Shown here piece by piece: positions 1-20,174 of a stretch of DNA of 64,000 nt. The position numbers were made by a program, and so were the translations under genes. Location: positions 547,397-611,396 of the forward strand of contig JAQGDQ010000081.1 of the NCBI GenBank assembly GCA_030141605.1, read 5' to 3'. This DNA comes from Tubiluchus corallicola (Eukaryota; Priapulida; Priapulimorpha; Priapulimorphida; Tubiluchidae). How positions within the stretch are numbered: the first letter of the stretch is position 1; each line of letters opens with the position of its first letter. The notes below the pieces were generated by a model, which had not been told where the DNA came from, searched no databases, and was given only the letters and a program-made list of their open reading frames with translations.

Positions 1-690
1 AGCAGAGCACAAAAGCAAATGTAACAGTGGTTAGGATTTTCGTTGCTTTCATCTGAACCATGCTGGTCTTGTCTCCTTGGCTCTGGCTGTGTATCCGTAG
101 GACTTGCCTTCTTGCGATTCTCCAGATCAAAACATACAAGAATAAGTGACGAGCATTGGCAGCAATCTTCAAGAAGAAGGCTATAATGATGTCGGGTAAC
201 ATCAAATTGAACATGCCGTACATCTCTCTCAAGATACAGACAGAATTGCCTCGATAATTGCGAAGAACCAAGTGAAACAAAGTGTTAGCATGACAGCGGT
301 CTTGGTCACTATAGCTGAGTACTTGAATGGATACGTGACAGCAATGTATCTTTCGACAGTTATTACACACAACTGAAACGCACTAGCGTTTGCCATTGCG
401 TACATTAAGCTGGGCCTTATCACCAGGAAAATCGTGTTTCCAAAGGCTTTTTGACTGAACAGTGCTGCAATCTCAATCGGTGAAGAAAACGCAATTGCCA
501 AATCTGTGACGGCCAATGAGGCAATTAGAGCGTTAGTCTTGGTTTATAAAATCGGATATTTACAGACTGCAATCAACATTAACAGGTTTCCCGGGATTAT
601 AAGGATAATTGATAAAATGAAAGTAAAGATTGTCAGTATAACTGCAGTTTTGTCTATGTTGACCCGCTCACTTGCTGTGTGATTTAACAT
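1..690 (-). pseudogene. Broken rhodopsin-class GPCR, cut by window edge
   Basis: This is a degraded paralogue of the intact GPCR at 3695-4654. The minus strand can be read from an ATG at 690 through TM1 (a PGN motif), TM2 (SLAVTD), TM3 (ERY followed by IAV), TM4, and, in a second frame, TM5 and the third intracellular loop up to MVQMKATKILT before TM6, where the window ends. Two lesions are visible. A TAA at 544-546 stands where the intact copy has CAA (the L-Q-T-K-T loop between TM1 and TM2). A frameshift near 229-240 moves the reading frame between the second extracellular loop and TM5. The intact copy shares many residues in every segment, so this is a decayed tandem duplicate and not an unrelated ORF. 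TM6, TM7 and the 3' end lie outside the window and may carry more damage. Confidence 0.8.
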
Positions 691-1401
691 ATCTATTACA
701 TCATTATCTTAATTAGCTGCATCACAAAAACTGAGCAGGAAAAAATATAGTCTTAACGAGGTTTTTTGCACCATTTTGAGCTTTACCGTTGATTGGAATT
801 GTCATTAGTGTTTGCCAAAAGTTGAAGCGATCTTCCAAAACGAAGGTTCACTGCAGATGGTCCCACAAAATCTTGAAAGTGCGGTGTCACAGAAACATTT
901 CCACTTTCACAGTATATACCGCCTTTTTTCGTAAAATGTTCCTAAAATGTCTACGCTAAATTATAGTCTTACTTTTGCCTTTATGACTGCCAAACGTTAG
1001 TCCGTAAACGTTGTTTTAGCAGCCGAGTCAACAATTGTGTGCGTGCGCTAACATCTCGGCAATACAATATTATTAGTCATTGATTACATCTCACTCATGA
1101 AATTGGAACTTTGTGTGTCTTAGAGCGTATAATTGACTAAGCTTCGGAAACATAGGCTTTAAATGCGCTCTGGAGACGTAAAAATTGACTAAGCTTAGTC
1201 AATTCTAAATGCTAAGCTAAGCTAAGCTTTTCTTCCAAATGCCAGTTCAGAAACCTAGAGACATGATGCTGATGATTAGTGTAAAATGTTGTGCATTCAG
1301 GCTTATTCCATCCTGTATACCTTCCATATATTATGGCCACTACATAATAACAACATAATAATTTGAGTAAATCCAATCTGCTTTCCTGACAGGTACTTAT
1401 A
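691..1401. other. Intergenic spacer, no gene seen
   Basis: No coding segment is recognisable. The stretch holds a perfect 22-bp palindrome at 1183-1204 with AAGCTT at its centre. A partial copy of the same word occurs near 1132 and a short run of GCTAA lies just after it. Confidence 0.5.
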
Positions 1402-1930
<529 letters not shown>

Positions 1931-2270
1931 CTAAGATTATATCAATTTGAATTTGTTGAACGAATCATGTCACCTGATTACAAATGTAAACAAAAATATT
2001 TATAACATCCGATCGGTTTTACGGTATACTTTGGTATAAATGAGTTTTGTATAACGAATCTGTTTTACAATTATTTCACTGATTGACAAAATGAAATTTG
2101 CAAGACAGTTTCAATAATGTCAAAGATGCCCATGAGGACAGTGTGCTTTTTCATGATCATACTGAAATGCGTTGAATAGGAGCTCATTGTGACCTAAGGA
2201 AAATTAACTTATTAAAATGTTGTAGTAGCAAAAATCTTCTTGATACTCATACAGTTCTTTGTTTGTTTGT

Positions 2271-2400
<130 letters not shown>

Positions 2401-3694
2401 ATCATTCGTTCTCTGCAAAGTTGTAAACTCATTTAATAACTCGTTACCCCTGCAAGCTATAGTCAGGATACTCACTAGTTGGGTATCCCTGGGCGGGGAA
2501 AGGCAGCAGTGTGTTGACCTCTGACCTCTGGTCAGAGAGTTAGGGGCAGCTGGCATCGTTCCGTCTTTCTCATACTCCGCATCTCCTATGATACTTACTT
2601 TTTCACTTTTTTCACAAGTATTTGGATGACCACGTCAGAAACATTGTCAACTAGTCAATTATTTCATTTACTTTCATTTAATTTAATTTAGTTAAATTGT
2701 TACATATCTTGCAATATGAATTCACGACAAGAAGTGTTGGAAAAAAATAGAAATTACAAGTAAAAGTGCACTACAGTAACAACAATGATTACAAATTTAT
2801 AGTAATTTAAAATCTGTATCTGCTACGTTAATAGCAGACACACATACATATCCCTGGCAGAAAACATTATCACAATATGATCGCAATCCTACCAGAATCT
2901 TGTCAAACAATATTTTCAAAAAATGTTGTCATTACACTGACACTTTTGATCAGTATGGGTTCCACCATAATACCACATTGTACGACAATATGTTATAATC
3001 ATTTTCAGACAAGATTAATATTGTAGTTTAAGCAACATATAGTAATAAAGACGAATTAAAAAGTCCAACAATTTAAAAACAAATTAAAGATGAAGAAAAC
3101 ACGTCGTTTCAAATTGCTATTGCAGTTTATCTTCAAGTGAAAAAGCACAAATTTTTTGAGAAGCGCTTTTTATTTACATTGTTAACACATTTTCAAAACA
3201 CACTAAAAAGGATTCAAGCATTTAGAATAAAACACAGAAGCACAGCAAATTTTAACACAGTAGAGAAACACAGAAGTGTAAAATCATTGGCCACAATCAC
3301 AGTTACAGAATATATAGAGTAACCTGCCAAGTGTGAACGGGTTGGTAAGTTCTCTCGCAAATTATTGCAAACCCAGCGACAATTGTTGATAGTTCTTGCG
3401 CAAGCTGACATTCTCAGGGAGAAATTGCGCAAATTGACTCTCGCAACATCTCGCTTTCCAATAATTTCCAAGAGAAGTTACCAAGCCGTTCAGACTTGTG
3501 AGTTTACTCTCAGAGAGAACTTGCGCAATAGCTTATGAGAGAAACTGTTTAGTCTGGACGTGCCTGTTTCACGATGTCATGAGATATATCTAAATAACAT
3601 AAACAGACAAAATCATAAGAAGAGGAAAAATTTACTACATGTAGTTTGGAAAGAACTATCTAGTCAGCTGAATTTCTTAATTTAACTTACAATG
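2401..3694. other. Intergenic; includes an inverted-repeat element
   Basis: No gene recognised. At about 3326-3505 two arms of roughly 30 bp form an imperfect inverted repeat: TGAACGGGTTGGTAAGTTCT on the left and its near-complement AAGTTACCAAGCCGTTCA on the right. Sequence rich in TCTCGCA and TTGCGCAA lies between them. This resembles a small MITE or foldback unit. I see no clear target-site duplication. Confidence 0.45.
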
Positions 3695-4654
3695 TTAGTA
3701 TTTATCACAACTCAAAATTTCCTTAAAAGCAATTTTGAATTTTCTATTTGTCAATGCGTAAATGAAAGGGTTAATTGCGCTGTTGCTAAATCCAAAAGAA
3801 AACAAAAGGTATTTAAAAAGTGGCATAGATTCGAATGATATATTAAACATAGTGTTATGTATATATAAGAATATGTAATATGTACGAGACGGGCCCCAAC
3901 ATATCAGAAAAGCAAGAGTAACTATGGCTAAAGTTTTTGTTGCTTTCATCTGCATCACCCCTATCTGTTTTCCTTGACCTTCGTTGTGTATCTGTAACAC
4001 TTGTTTCCTTGCAGTTTTCCAGATCAGGGCATATAGGACTAGTATGACTAGCATTGGCAAATGGAAAGCTCCTACCACTTCGGGTACCATTAAGAAGTGC
4101 ATTTTGTTCACATTTATCAACGTGACAGCGGTAGCTGCTTCACCTATAGCAAAAACCCAGCAAACGCAGATTCCAAAAATAACGGTTTCCTTTCTCACGA
4201 TGGCGTGATACTTAAATGGCTGCATGACGGCAACGTACCTCTCAGCAGCTATCAAGCATAAATGAAACGAACTGGTGTTTATCATTCCGTGTTGGAAACT
4301 GCCTCGTATCACGGTAAACAGTAGGTTTGAACTAACCTTTACATTCAGCAGTCGTATGATTTCGGCTGGTACAGATAACCCAACTAACAAATCAGCCACT
4401 GCTAGCGACGCAATAATCGCATTGGTCTTGGTCTGCAAATGTTCGAACTTGTAGACAGCTATTAGCACTAACAAGTTGCCTGGAATAATAACAATGCTGG
4501 AGAAGGAATACACGGACACTATCACGGCTAGCAGGGCACCGTCAGCTGTATAGTGATGTACGTTCGCAATAGTACCTTCTACGACTGTCGCATTCCAAAC
4601 AGAAGCCATGGTACTTATTGACCAATAGTGAAAAAATGAGAATGACAACTGCAC
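3695..4654 (-). CDS. Rhodopsin-class GPCR, MECO-like, single exon
   Basis: This encodes an intact seven-helix plasma-membrane receptor of 319 aa; the ligand is unknown. TM1 is about 40-68 with G59-N60. TM2 is about 78-101 with LAVAD at 84-88. TM3 is about 111-140 ending E138-R139-Y140. TM4 has W166 and TM5 has P200. TM6 has the CWGP motif at 252-255, and TM7 has NPFIY at 295-299. The tail is short, with C316 as a possible lipidation site. The loop before TM6 is short. Position 3.25, counted back from R139, is threonine, and the second extracellular loop has no cysteine, so the usual TM3-loop disulfide is absent. Among known groups this is typical of melanocortin/EDG/cannabinoid/adenosine-type (MECO) receptors. 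Translation may start at M1 or M16; an NAT glycosylation sequon follows M16. The gene is a tandem paralogue of the broken copy at 1-690. Confidence 0.9.
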   Translation of the reverse strand: MQLSFSFFHYWSISTMASVWNATVVEGTIANVHHYTADGALLAVIVSVYSFSSIVIIPGNLLVLIAVYKFEHLQTKTNAIIASLAVADLLVGLSVPAEIIRLLNVKVSSNLLFTVIRGSFQHGMINTSSFHLCLIAAERYVAVMQPFKYHAIVRKETVIFGICVCWVFAIGEAATAVTLINVNKMHFLMVPEVVGAFHLPMLVILVLYALIWKTARKQVLQIHNEGQGKQIGVMQMKATKTLAIVTLAFLICWGPSRTYYIFLYIHNTMFNISFESMPLFKYLLFSFGFSNSAINPFIYALTNRKFKIAFKEILSCDKY

Positions 4655-7600
4655 CTACTAAGGTGAACAGATAATTCTGCCAACCCACGAAACGTAGCCA
4701 ATGGTCAAGAGAAATCTCCGTTTTGCTTCGCTTTTTAGCGTTCTAGGCAGTTATGTTTAAATTTGCTTGGTGCATTAAATGCAATTACTGCGTATTATTT
4801 TTCCACCTGCGCAATGTTATCTCACGCGACAACTGACGTGCCGCCATTTTTATTTGCAGTTTCCATTTGAGTTTTGTTTGAAGAAGCCTGATGAAATAAC
4901 GGATAGGGCACACTTAGTGTCAGCTGTGGTTTTAGCTTAATGAATGACAAACACTGTCCGTGGATATTGTTATCTGATTGCTTTGACAGACGTCATTTGA
5001 TGTTTATTATCAGCTGGGCAACATAAACAAAATACATTATAATAATTTCCTGTTTCATTTTTGTAAGCTTTGAGGTTGAATAACCCATGAAAGCTAATAT
5101 GATGTCAGGAGAACTAGCTAGCTAGTTATCTAGACAACCTAGTTATTTGATTAACGGTTAGTTATTCAGCTCACTCAGGCAGTCTGTCTGATGTGCTATC
5201 AGTGTGCCTGTCTGTGTGACTGACTGACTGACCAACTGACTTATTGACTATCTGTCTGTCTGTCTTTCAGTTATTTGGTTTGCTAGACAGTAAAACCTAA
5301 TTAATACTAGACAGTAATTTCAGGATTACTAATTGATAGTGTAATTAAATTTTAAAACCAAGCATGGCCGAAACAAAGAACGTACGAAAAAGTCCTTGAA
5401 TTTGAATTAGGGCCGCTGGCTTGCAGGTGACGCATAAGTCAAACTAACCGTGTATCTAAATTATGCATGCTTCGACTTTTCAGACGACTTGTGTATGTTC
5501 GAATTATCTATGTCAATGAAGAAAGTTCAGAATATTAGTAAAGGAAGATTAATTGAGAAGTAAGGACATTGAAACTTAGTCAAAATGACAATAAGTAATT
5601 ATTAAAAGAATTCTGAAAAAAAAATTTAGAACGAAATTAATTAACGTGGTTAAATTGACGTGACATCACTGTGATGGGCAAAATTTCTCCCTTGCAGCTC
5701 GATCTGTAATAAAAATAATAATTGTACGAGAAAATGAACAGACCGATGGTTGAACAAATGAATGAACGAAACAAATGTATTTTGAGGTTACTGCTCGGTG
5801 CGATTGCCCATAATGAAATGGCTAAAATTTCATGCAAATATAAATAAATACATGCAGTATTTATCTATGTATCTATATTTAGCTCATCTGAATGATTTTT
5901 TCGACAATTTTCGTAATATTACAGAACAAGAAGATTTTACTGCACTTTCTATAGCGGACGGTAGCAATGTTTAGCAATGCACCTACAACAAAAAAATTTA
6001 TAGTTAAAGTTTGCAAAAAAATATTCTGTGATGATAAACATTAGATCGCAATCAAGTTCTTTCGAAAACACTTCTATTTTTTCTGGTGGCGCATAATTAT
6101 TTGCAAAAAAGTTATAGTCAGTCGTTGGCAACTTGGAGTTGCTCGGGGAAGGAACAAAATATGACATACAAATAAAACGATGCCTTTTGGGACTGTCATT
6201 TTACTCAGAACATGTACCAACAACACTGTGAAAATAGTCGGAATGAAACTGTTTGCAGTGTATTAGTAGGAATGGAAGAATTTTGATAAAAGTGCGTACC
6301 GTTTACAATGATTATCAAAAGTGAATTAAAATTACATTGAAATTACAAAACTGGAACCAGTGAGCTGAAACAAAAAGGAATATAAAAGGAGAAATAACAT
6401 TTTAAGTCTGCTTTGCAGCGTCAAGATAGCATAGCTACACAGAGCCACCTTATAGTATATACTATATATTCCAAAATATCAGCAGTATAATTTGCAGTAA
6501 TGTCTTTGCAGTAATGCACTAATTGGTTACAAGCATATCAACAGCGTTCTGATATATTTTCCATTCAAATATTTTTATATATATGTGGCATGATTGCAAC
6601 TTGATTAAATTTTAAAACTGAATTATAATTCGTCACTTTCTAAGCAATCGCCAAATTTTGCCAATAAAACAGATTCGAACAATTTTAAGATAGTAGAAGA
6701 CAGAGTGTACGGTAATTATAGATAAACTGCACGATAATACTGAAATCTGTTAGGTCGCACGTTATATATCTGTTATATATATATATATATACGACCGAAA
6801 ACCCATGAACCAACTATTTCATGTAAGACACTAGTAAAAACTTTGATGCTACCCTCTACCTAACGGCTTTGTTATGTAAACCTTATGTTTTCAGTGGTTC
6901 AGTTGTTCACTTTCAACTTGCAACATTATCCTTAATTACGTTGTTTCTAATGCATGTGTTTAGACTAAGAAAATAATGAAATTCGCATTTAAGTTTGATA
7001 GCATAGATTTATTTTCTCAAACGCTTTTCTAGTAGCAAAAAAGTATCACCTAGGAAATTGTTATACACATGAAAAGTAATGTTTCAAGTACCCTGTATGA
7101 TATAAGTTAGAGTATCCAAAAAAAACATTATATGCCTCAAACAAACTCGTTGACCTTTTATCGAGCTAGAGGCGTTTGTAAAAGAAGCCAACATCGTGGA
7201 GTAACTAGGTTTCTCCTCTGTTCAAGGAGATATAAATTTCCTTCAAGATCGCGGGCCACAAGGACGTTTTTCGTACACAGCAAGCTACAAGAAACTTGGC
7301 AACACGTGATGCGCGTCTCGTTTACAAATGTTTCTACGAGTTAATTTGCAGGAATGTTTTTTGTCTGAATGACCCTGCATTTTAGTAATTTTCCACAGCC
7401 ACATTAACCCTTTAATACACATTTTAGGGACATCGGTATCCACCTCTGGCTCTGGTACGGTAGGCACGAGGCCACAGCAACAGTAGTTTCTACTCAAAAA
7501 TTTTCATTTCATACAATCCTGCCAGAAAGCGCATTTTATAACGTGAAGGGAAGTTTCGATTGTTTATCCCACTATTTCTGTTTGAAAAGTGAAATAGAGG

Positions 7601-7749
7601 CCTAATTTTTCGTATGAACAAAATTTATTAAAACACCAGTTAGTAAAATAATAGCTGCTTCTGATGGATTAAAGTCTGTTTATGATAGTGGTTATAGCTG
7701 CTTGCTGGTTATTGTTGTTTATTGCGTTGGTGCCTGTGGCTCGTGAAGA
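4655..7749. other. Gene-free stretch
   Basis: I find no supported exon. Visible items are a CTGT/GACT-rich simple stretch near 5190-5275 and an (AT)n run at 6766-6791. The ORFs of 60-72 codons here have no recognisable domain and no convincing splice context. Confidence 0.45.
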
Positions 7750-8030
7750 TTGTGTGTGGAACAGCCACGATGGGCATGGCAAACTATCAAGACTTTGTCT
7801 AGCAAACTACACGTTTATTAAATATCAAGCACAAACATGGTATACATAAGAAGATAGTAATGCCAGCCGTCCGTCTTCAAGTCAGCTCCTAATCTGCCCG
7901 AAGTGCGGGCCTCAAATTCCTTTTGTCTAACTATCTAATGCGCCCTGAGCTTCTGCGCATAAAAATTACATGATCAATCTTTACTTCTTACTCAGCCGGT
8001 CGAACATCAGCTGATCATCATGTGGTATGC
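7750..8030 (-). repeat. Possible solo LTR
   Basis: On the minus strand this segment begins TGTGGCATACCACATG, is more GC-rich than its surroundings, and contains AATAAACGTG before ending near CTGTTCCACACA. TG...CA ends with an internal polyadenylation signal are LTR-like. I could not find a clean target-site duplication or a second copy, so the call is tentative. Confidence 0.3.
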
Positions 8031-9950
8031 CACACCTAACTGGGCTTCTAGCCAAGACGATAATTTAGTCTTGCATTGTCAAGGACTTAATCTTTTTTAA
8101 TTTAGTAATTTAAATAATGATTTGATCTTAAATCACTATTTTAAACAGCTTTCCTTTTCTTTACTCAGTTATATACAGCTAATTGTTCACTAATTTTGTG
8201 TAAATGTGGTTTTAATTTTATGTTTACAAAAGACAGTTTAGCTACAAAATACATCAGTAACAATAGGGGCATAGATAACGCAACAAGACAGCAATCGCAT
8301 GATGACGAAAATCGATACAATTAACTTAGGTAGTATTGTTATAATGCGGCAAGCGCCTCATTTATATACTAAAATGAATTTAAAGTCGTAATTACTTCAC
8401 GTTTGGGCAGGCTCAATTTCAATAAAAAATGACGTTATTTGATTACGTGCATTATAAACACTTATCCCTCCACATTACTGTCATCAACTACAAGCAATAC
8501 AAGACCAACACGTTAAGCGAGATTAAAGGAAACCGTCGCCCACGACGCTCAAAATACTGAACTCAGCACGCAGTTTTTGCAAAATTCCATGTTTATGTGC
8601 AATTATAGTATGAGTATACTTACGCATTTTGAGGAGTGGATTAGAGCTAAGTAAGCACCTTAAAGCTATTGATAATTGATCCGATAACTAATTATTACAT
8701 AAGCAGTCAAACACAGATTTAATCAGTTAAGAAAAGCGAAATTTTTTAAAGAACTGTAGAAACGTAGCTTCGCGCTTTCCACCAGCACGCCATTTTTTCG
8801 AGCATGCCCGCATCAAGATTCGTTTCGCAGAGATCAGAATGATTTAATTTGTTTTGCAGTTTTAAGTAAGGCATCTACTGGTATGCACATATATTAGGTG
8901 CTAATTCGATATTTCTAAGGGTCCATTAAAATACAGTGAACGTTGTTCCACGATTGGTTATTATTTTAGAGCAGTATGAAATGAAACCATTTCATGATTT
9001 TATTGTGTTTACATTCTTCATCTTCAATAAAGACAATAAAAACAGGAACGTCTTACTAAAAACGAAAATTTATTTTATATTAATCTTCACAGAAAATTAT
9101 CCTTTGAAATGTATAAAGCAAGTACAGACAAAGAACAATGAAAACTATAAGATATTATTATCAACACTAATAATATTTTGTATTTGCCAATTTCTTAAAT
9201 ATTTGTAGTTTTGAAATAGTTTATAATTTTTTAAAAAAATTATATTTATTAATTTTTCATAAAATTAATATCACAAACTTAACTACTTACAAGCTAGAAA
9301 TATAAAACACAGTCAGTATGCAATATAACGTTAGTTAACACTGAAGCGCTATGTTAAATAAGAATCACAAATATGTAAACGCGCCCGTTCTGCCATCACC
9401 GGCACGCTTCTGGATCAAATTTTACACTTCTCTAACTTATACACATATCTTGTAATAATACCATTGACTGACCATCGACTTGCGAGCCAGCAAACGAAGC
9501 AAGTCAGCAGAGGACAATGCTAAGAATAGACCTTCTAAATATAGCTCAGGAAAAACATATATAAGCAGTATCAGAACACTGCAGGAGTTAGTCATTAGAC
9601 TCGTAGGAACGTATTTACGCGTTAGTCGACAGTCTGAGTTACGACTTGTTACTTACTGTTGAGAATTGAGTAAAGACTTGTGCTTTAATGACGTGTATTT
9701 GCTCTCGCGATAAGTGTTCATTTCTTCACGTTTATGCTGTGGATATTTATGTACTTCAATAAACTATACGATCACGCTTTTATCTACGACTTCAACATTT
9801 ATATACGTGTTCAACACTACAAAAGACTTAAGGTAAAGATGCTACAAACTTATCATCAATACCGCGAAACAGAACTTCATTATATTATTATTCAACTTCC
9901 TATTTTGAATTCGCAAAATTTGGGTTTACAGTAGTTTCAGGTCCTGACAT
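8031..9950. other. Gene-free stretch upstream of F5/8C terminal exon
   Basis: AT-rich sequence with no recognisable coding segment. The small plus-strand ORFs (for example 8936-9208 and 9480-9662) show low-complexity, AT-driven composition and no domain. It contains the downstream flank of the secreted PAN/F5/8C gene, whose stop codon is at 9951-9953. Confidence 0.45.
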
Positions 9951-16558
<6,608 letters not shown>

Positions 16559-17099
16559 GATCACAACTTATTGCAAACATAGAGATTCTCTGAACTCTTC
16601 TACCTTTACCTATGTTACGTTCAGCAACAGATTTATAATAAATGTTGCCTGTGCAACGTGTTTTGCGTGAACCAAGCGCTGTTTTCTTTGTTGAAATACA
16701 CCATAACGACGTTGCCAGCAGTTATGAATGATTGGGAAAGTGATGCAATGACGCAAATGTCAAAAGTTGTGTTGATTTAGTCAATATTGCGTACAACAGG
16801 CCTAGATTCAATTAGTGTCTCTTGGTAAAATTCGTTTACATACGATAACAATTCTGCTTGAACATTGATTAGTAAACTGTTTTAGACCGTTTAAACAATT
16901 AAACCGCTAAATTCTAGACGAGTTTTGCCATTTTGCTCTCAGCACATCGATAAGGTGCGGGTAATTTGTTGCTAACATGTCTTTTAACATACATTAGGCA
17001 GCATTATCTGCGCAATAGAGAGGAGCATGTTAGTACAATTTTGCGATGGCTCCTGAAGTCGATACTATAATACTATAATGTTATAGCACTATTTACAAT

Positions 17100-17226
17100 T
17101 AATATAATTTTGTGATTTTAGAATGATTAGCTTTATAATGGATGTATATGTAATTGTAATTTATAACTTACTTTTTAATTGTAAAGCGCATAGAGATTCC
17201 TTGATATGGTGCCCTATAAAATAATA
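17100..17226 (+). mobile_element. LINE/SINE 3' tail
   Basis: The sequence TTGTAAAGCGCATAGAGATTC...GGTGCCCTATAAAATAATAAAT resembles the common 3' end of L2-type LINEs and the SINEs that borrow it (AAAGCGC...GCGCTATATAAAT). It runs directly into a trinucleotide microsatellite. No coding part is recognisable upstream. Confidence 0.6.
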
Positions 17227-17254
17227 AATTATCATTATCATTATCATTATCATT

Positions 17255-17294
<40 letters not shown>

Positions 17295-17304
17295 CATCAT
17301 CATC

Positions 17305-17348
<44 letters not shown>

Positions 17349-17380
17349 TACCATCATCATCATCATCATCATCATCATTA
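17227..17380. repeat. (ATTATC)/(ATC)/(ATT) compound microsatellite
   Basis: Hexa- and trinucleotide repeat following the LINE/SINE tail. The overlapping low-complexity His/Ile and Asp/Met ORFs are artefacts. Confidence 0.95.
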
Positions 17381-18016
17381 TGGAATAGCCTCGTCGGTTC
17401 AGTGGGCTGACGACTAGGAGTGTTTTCCACCTCAGCACCTGATCAGTAACAACAACCGACATGGAGCACAACGGATTAGATATATGGCAAGTTACTTAAT
17501 TCTACGATTTCACTTTTACTACTGCTTTTTTACGTTCTTTTAACAACTATACTATGACGGCGAGAATGAGCACCATCCGGTCTAAAAGGCTGAGTGAAAA
17601 TCTAACCAATAGTATGTACCTGAATAGTGCGCAGCAGAAATTGTAGAAATTTTGATTGCTACTGAAGACCCAGGACGTGCAATGAGATCAGTTTAAAGTG
17701 TAGCTGTAGATAGGTAATTAACTGCAGTTAATTAGAGCGCTATAGTACATGTGTAAGCCTAACACACATGTACCATTCTACTTTAATATATGAAACAAAG
17801 ATTCAATTTTGTAGCTGGATTGCAGGCAAAGGGGAAGGAACTGAGGACGGGGACGTTAAAACTACTTTTGCCTAGGTAGTCAAACTATCTAGAGTATAAC
17901 TATATTAACTATATGACTATATTATAAATATATAAATAATAAATAACTATAACTATAAATATAAATAACTATATGACTATATTATAAATATATAACTATA
18001 TTAATAAAAATAAATA

Positions 18017-18118
<102 letters not shown>

Positions 18119-19100
18119 GGCGTAAGATGTCGGCTTTTACACCTTTTAGGGCAAAAGCAGTTCCGCTGTTTGTATTGCATTGACGAAAAAATAAATTAAT
18201 AGTAAGACACCTGTAATTAACTGTCCTCATTAATTTAATCTAATATGGATTAGAAATAACAAAATAATGTGTTATGAAGGTCTTACAAGCACCTAGCAAT
18301 ACTACAATAATTGCAACTAAATTAAAGTAAAGACATATTTCAACTTTACTTTGTCTACCTGAGTTAATTAATTAATTTTCCTAAACAGTTTAAATTAAAC
18401 GACAATACTTTCTAATGACACTAGCATAATGTTCTGCTCTAGGTGCATGTGTACAATAGTGGAAATTTAGGTATGATCTGTTTCGCAATTAATAATGTTA
18501 CCTGTGTAGTTATGATTCCAGAATATAAATTTATTTACTGACTAGTATCATTAGCTGACCAAAGAGACGAAAATTTTCTTTAACATGGCAAAACAAGTAT
18601 TCCATAAATGTTTGTAATACTTAATGATACAATGATGATAGTGATTATGTAGCTGTAATAAAAATTCATACAGGTAAGCAGATATGTAGTGAAGATAAGC
18701 AATATTTTTTGAAAGTAAGTCGACATTGCTAATTTCAAAATTTGTTTACTAAATTAACTTGTGTTTCATATTAGTCTGTAAACCTCGCATAGCAACTAGT
18801 ACTTTTCGCGATTGCTATGTAAATTTACAGAAGTTTGTTCTTCAACTTTGAAAGTCAAGTTCTCAACAATTCATTTTTCATAAAATAACTGACATCTTCA
18901 CCTATAAATGGCAATATCTCAGCTCAGAAGCGACATATAGTAGTGATATTGGTATCAAAATATTTGCCAGGATCTGCTGACCAAGACAGTTGCTATAACT
19001 AAATTTCACAATTTGAACCAAATGTTCGATTACAATTACTCTTCATCAGTAGTGTGAATTTGAATTTGATGCAGTAATTTCACAAGGTGTAGTGTCACAG
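18119..19100. other. Gene-free stretch
   Basis: AT-rich sequence without a recognisable exon, repeat family or RNA gene. Confidence 0.4.
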
Positions 19101-19129
19101 TCATAGTCATTTATTTCAGTGGTAGTGCA

Positions 19130-19900
19130 TTTGCAACGTAATATGCATTTGTGGGTGCTCTAGGACACGCTGACGACGTTGCGTTATTTCTGTCAGTAAC
19201 AGAATTGAAACACATTTTTGCGGTATGTGTCAAATTTGCCAAATAATACAGATGTGATTTTTAATATTAAAAAATGCAGGTGCATTTTGTTTACCAGAAA
19301 AGGTAATGCTGAACGCCCGTCAAATGTTTACGCAAACGGATTGAAGTTAAAATGGTGTAATAAAAATGAACAGCTTGGTCGTAATTTAACGTTTTTTAAT
19401 TGATCACTCAGATGACGTAGTGAGATACAAACTGGACTTTATAGCAGCAGTTACCTCAATGCTTTGTTTTTTCAAGAATGTTCACACTAAATTGATACTT
19501 CTCAAGTTATTTTCAGCTTATTGTTACTCACCTTTATGGAAGCAGTTTATTTCATTTAAATAATGTGAGTATGCTAGTAGCTGAATAGAGAAACATTTTA
19601 AATTAACCCATTAGGTCACTAATCCTGTATCTACTTAGCGTCAAATTGTGAAACGTATATTAAAGTATATTGTATAAATACCTCAATCAAACAAGTGTGT
19701 GTTAAAATCCTTGGCCATACTGAACATGCAATTAAGTATTTCTACTTTGGGAAAAAAGAACAAAAACATTAGCTAGTAATAAAATTGCAGCAAATGCGGC
19801 TGTAGATAAAAATCCAACGTGTAAACTCGCTTATGAATCACACTGGGCAAGAAAAGGTTTATTAGAAAGTTCTTAAAAATCCAAACATTGTTAAAGGTCT
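19130..19900 (+). mobile_element. Decayed LINE reverse transcriptase, middle to C-terminal part
   Basis: Translation with several frameshifts and stops gives GALGHADDVALFLSVTELKH, the catalytic ADD box. It continues with a DVIFNIKKCRCILFTRKG segment at about 19250-19310 (the finger after the catalytic box), and then a SAYCYSPLWKQF-like segment near 19510-19550. This order is that of non-LTR retrotransposon RTs. No intact ORF remains. Confidence 0.65.
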
Positions 19901-20174
19901 TAACAGAATACGTCTATATGCATGCTAATACTTTTTACTAACCATACTGCTTTTATCACATTCTGAGGTTTAACATTTTGTTGATGTTTCTTTTTTCTTT
20001 GTTATTGTGTTAAAATACAGATTTGGTAGCACTTGTACATACATTTTACAATTTGCGGATAATTATTATAAATTATGTTACACACCCGAATACCATCCCT
20101 ATTTCTCTAGGTGGACTGTAGGCCGACCTATGTATACTGGCCACAATTCCTGGCCTTACAATAAGCTAATAGAT

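Noticed and set aside
7132-7497. Two overlapping 70-aa ORFs on opposite strands
   Set aside because: No domain, no splice support and no second copy.
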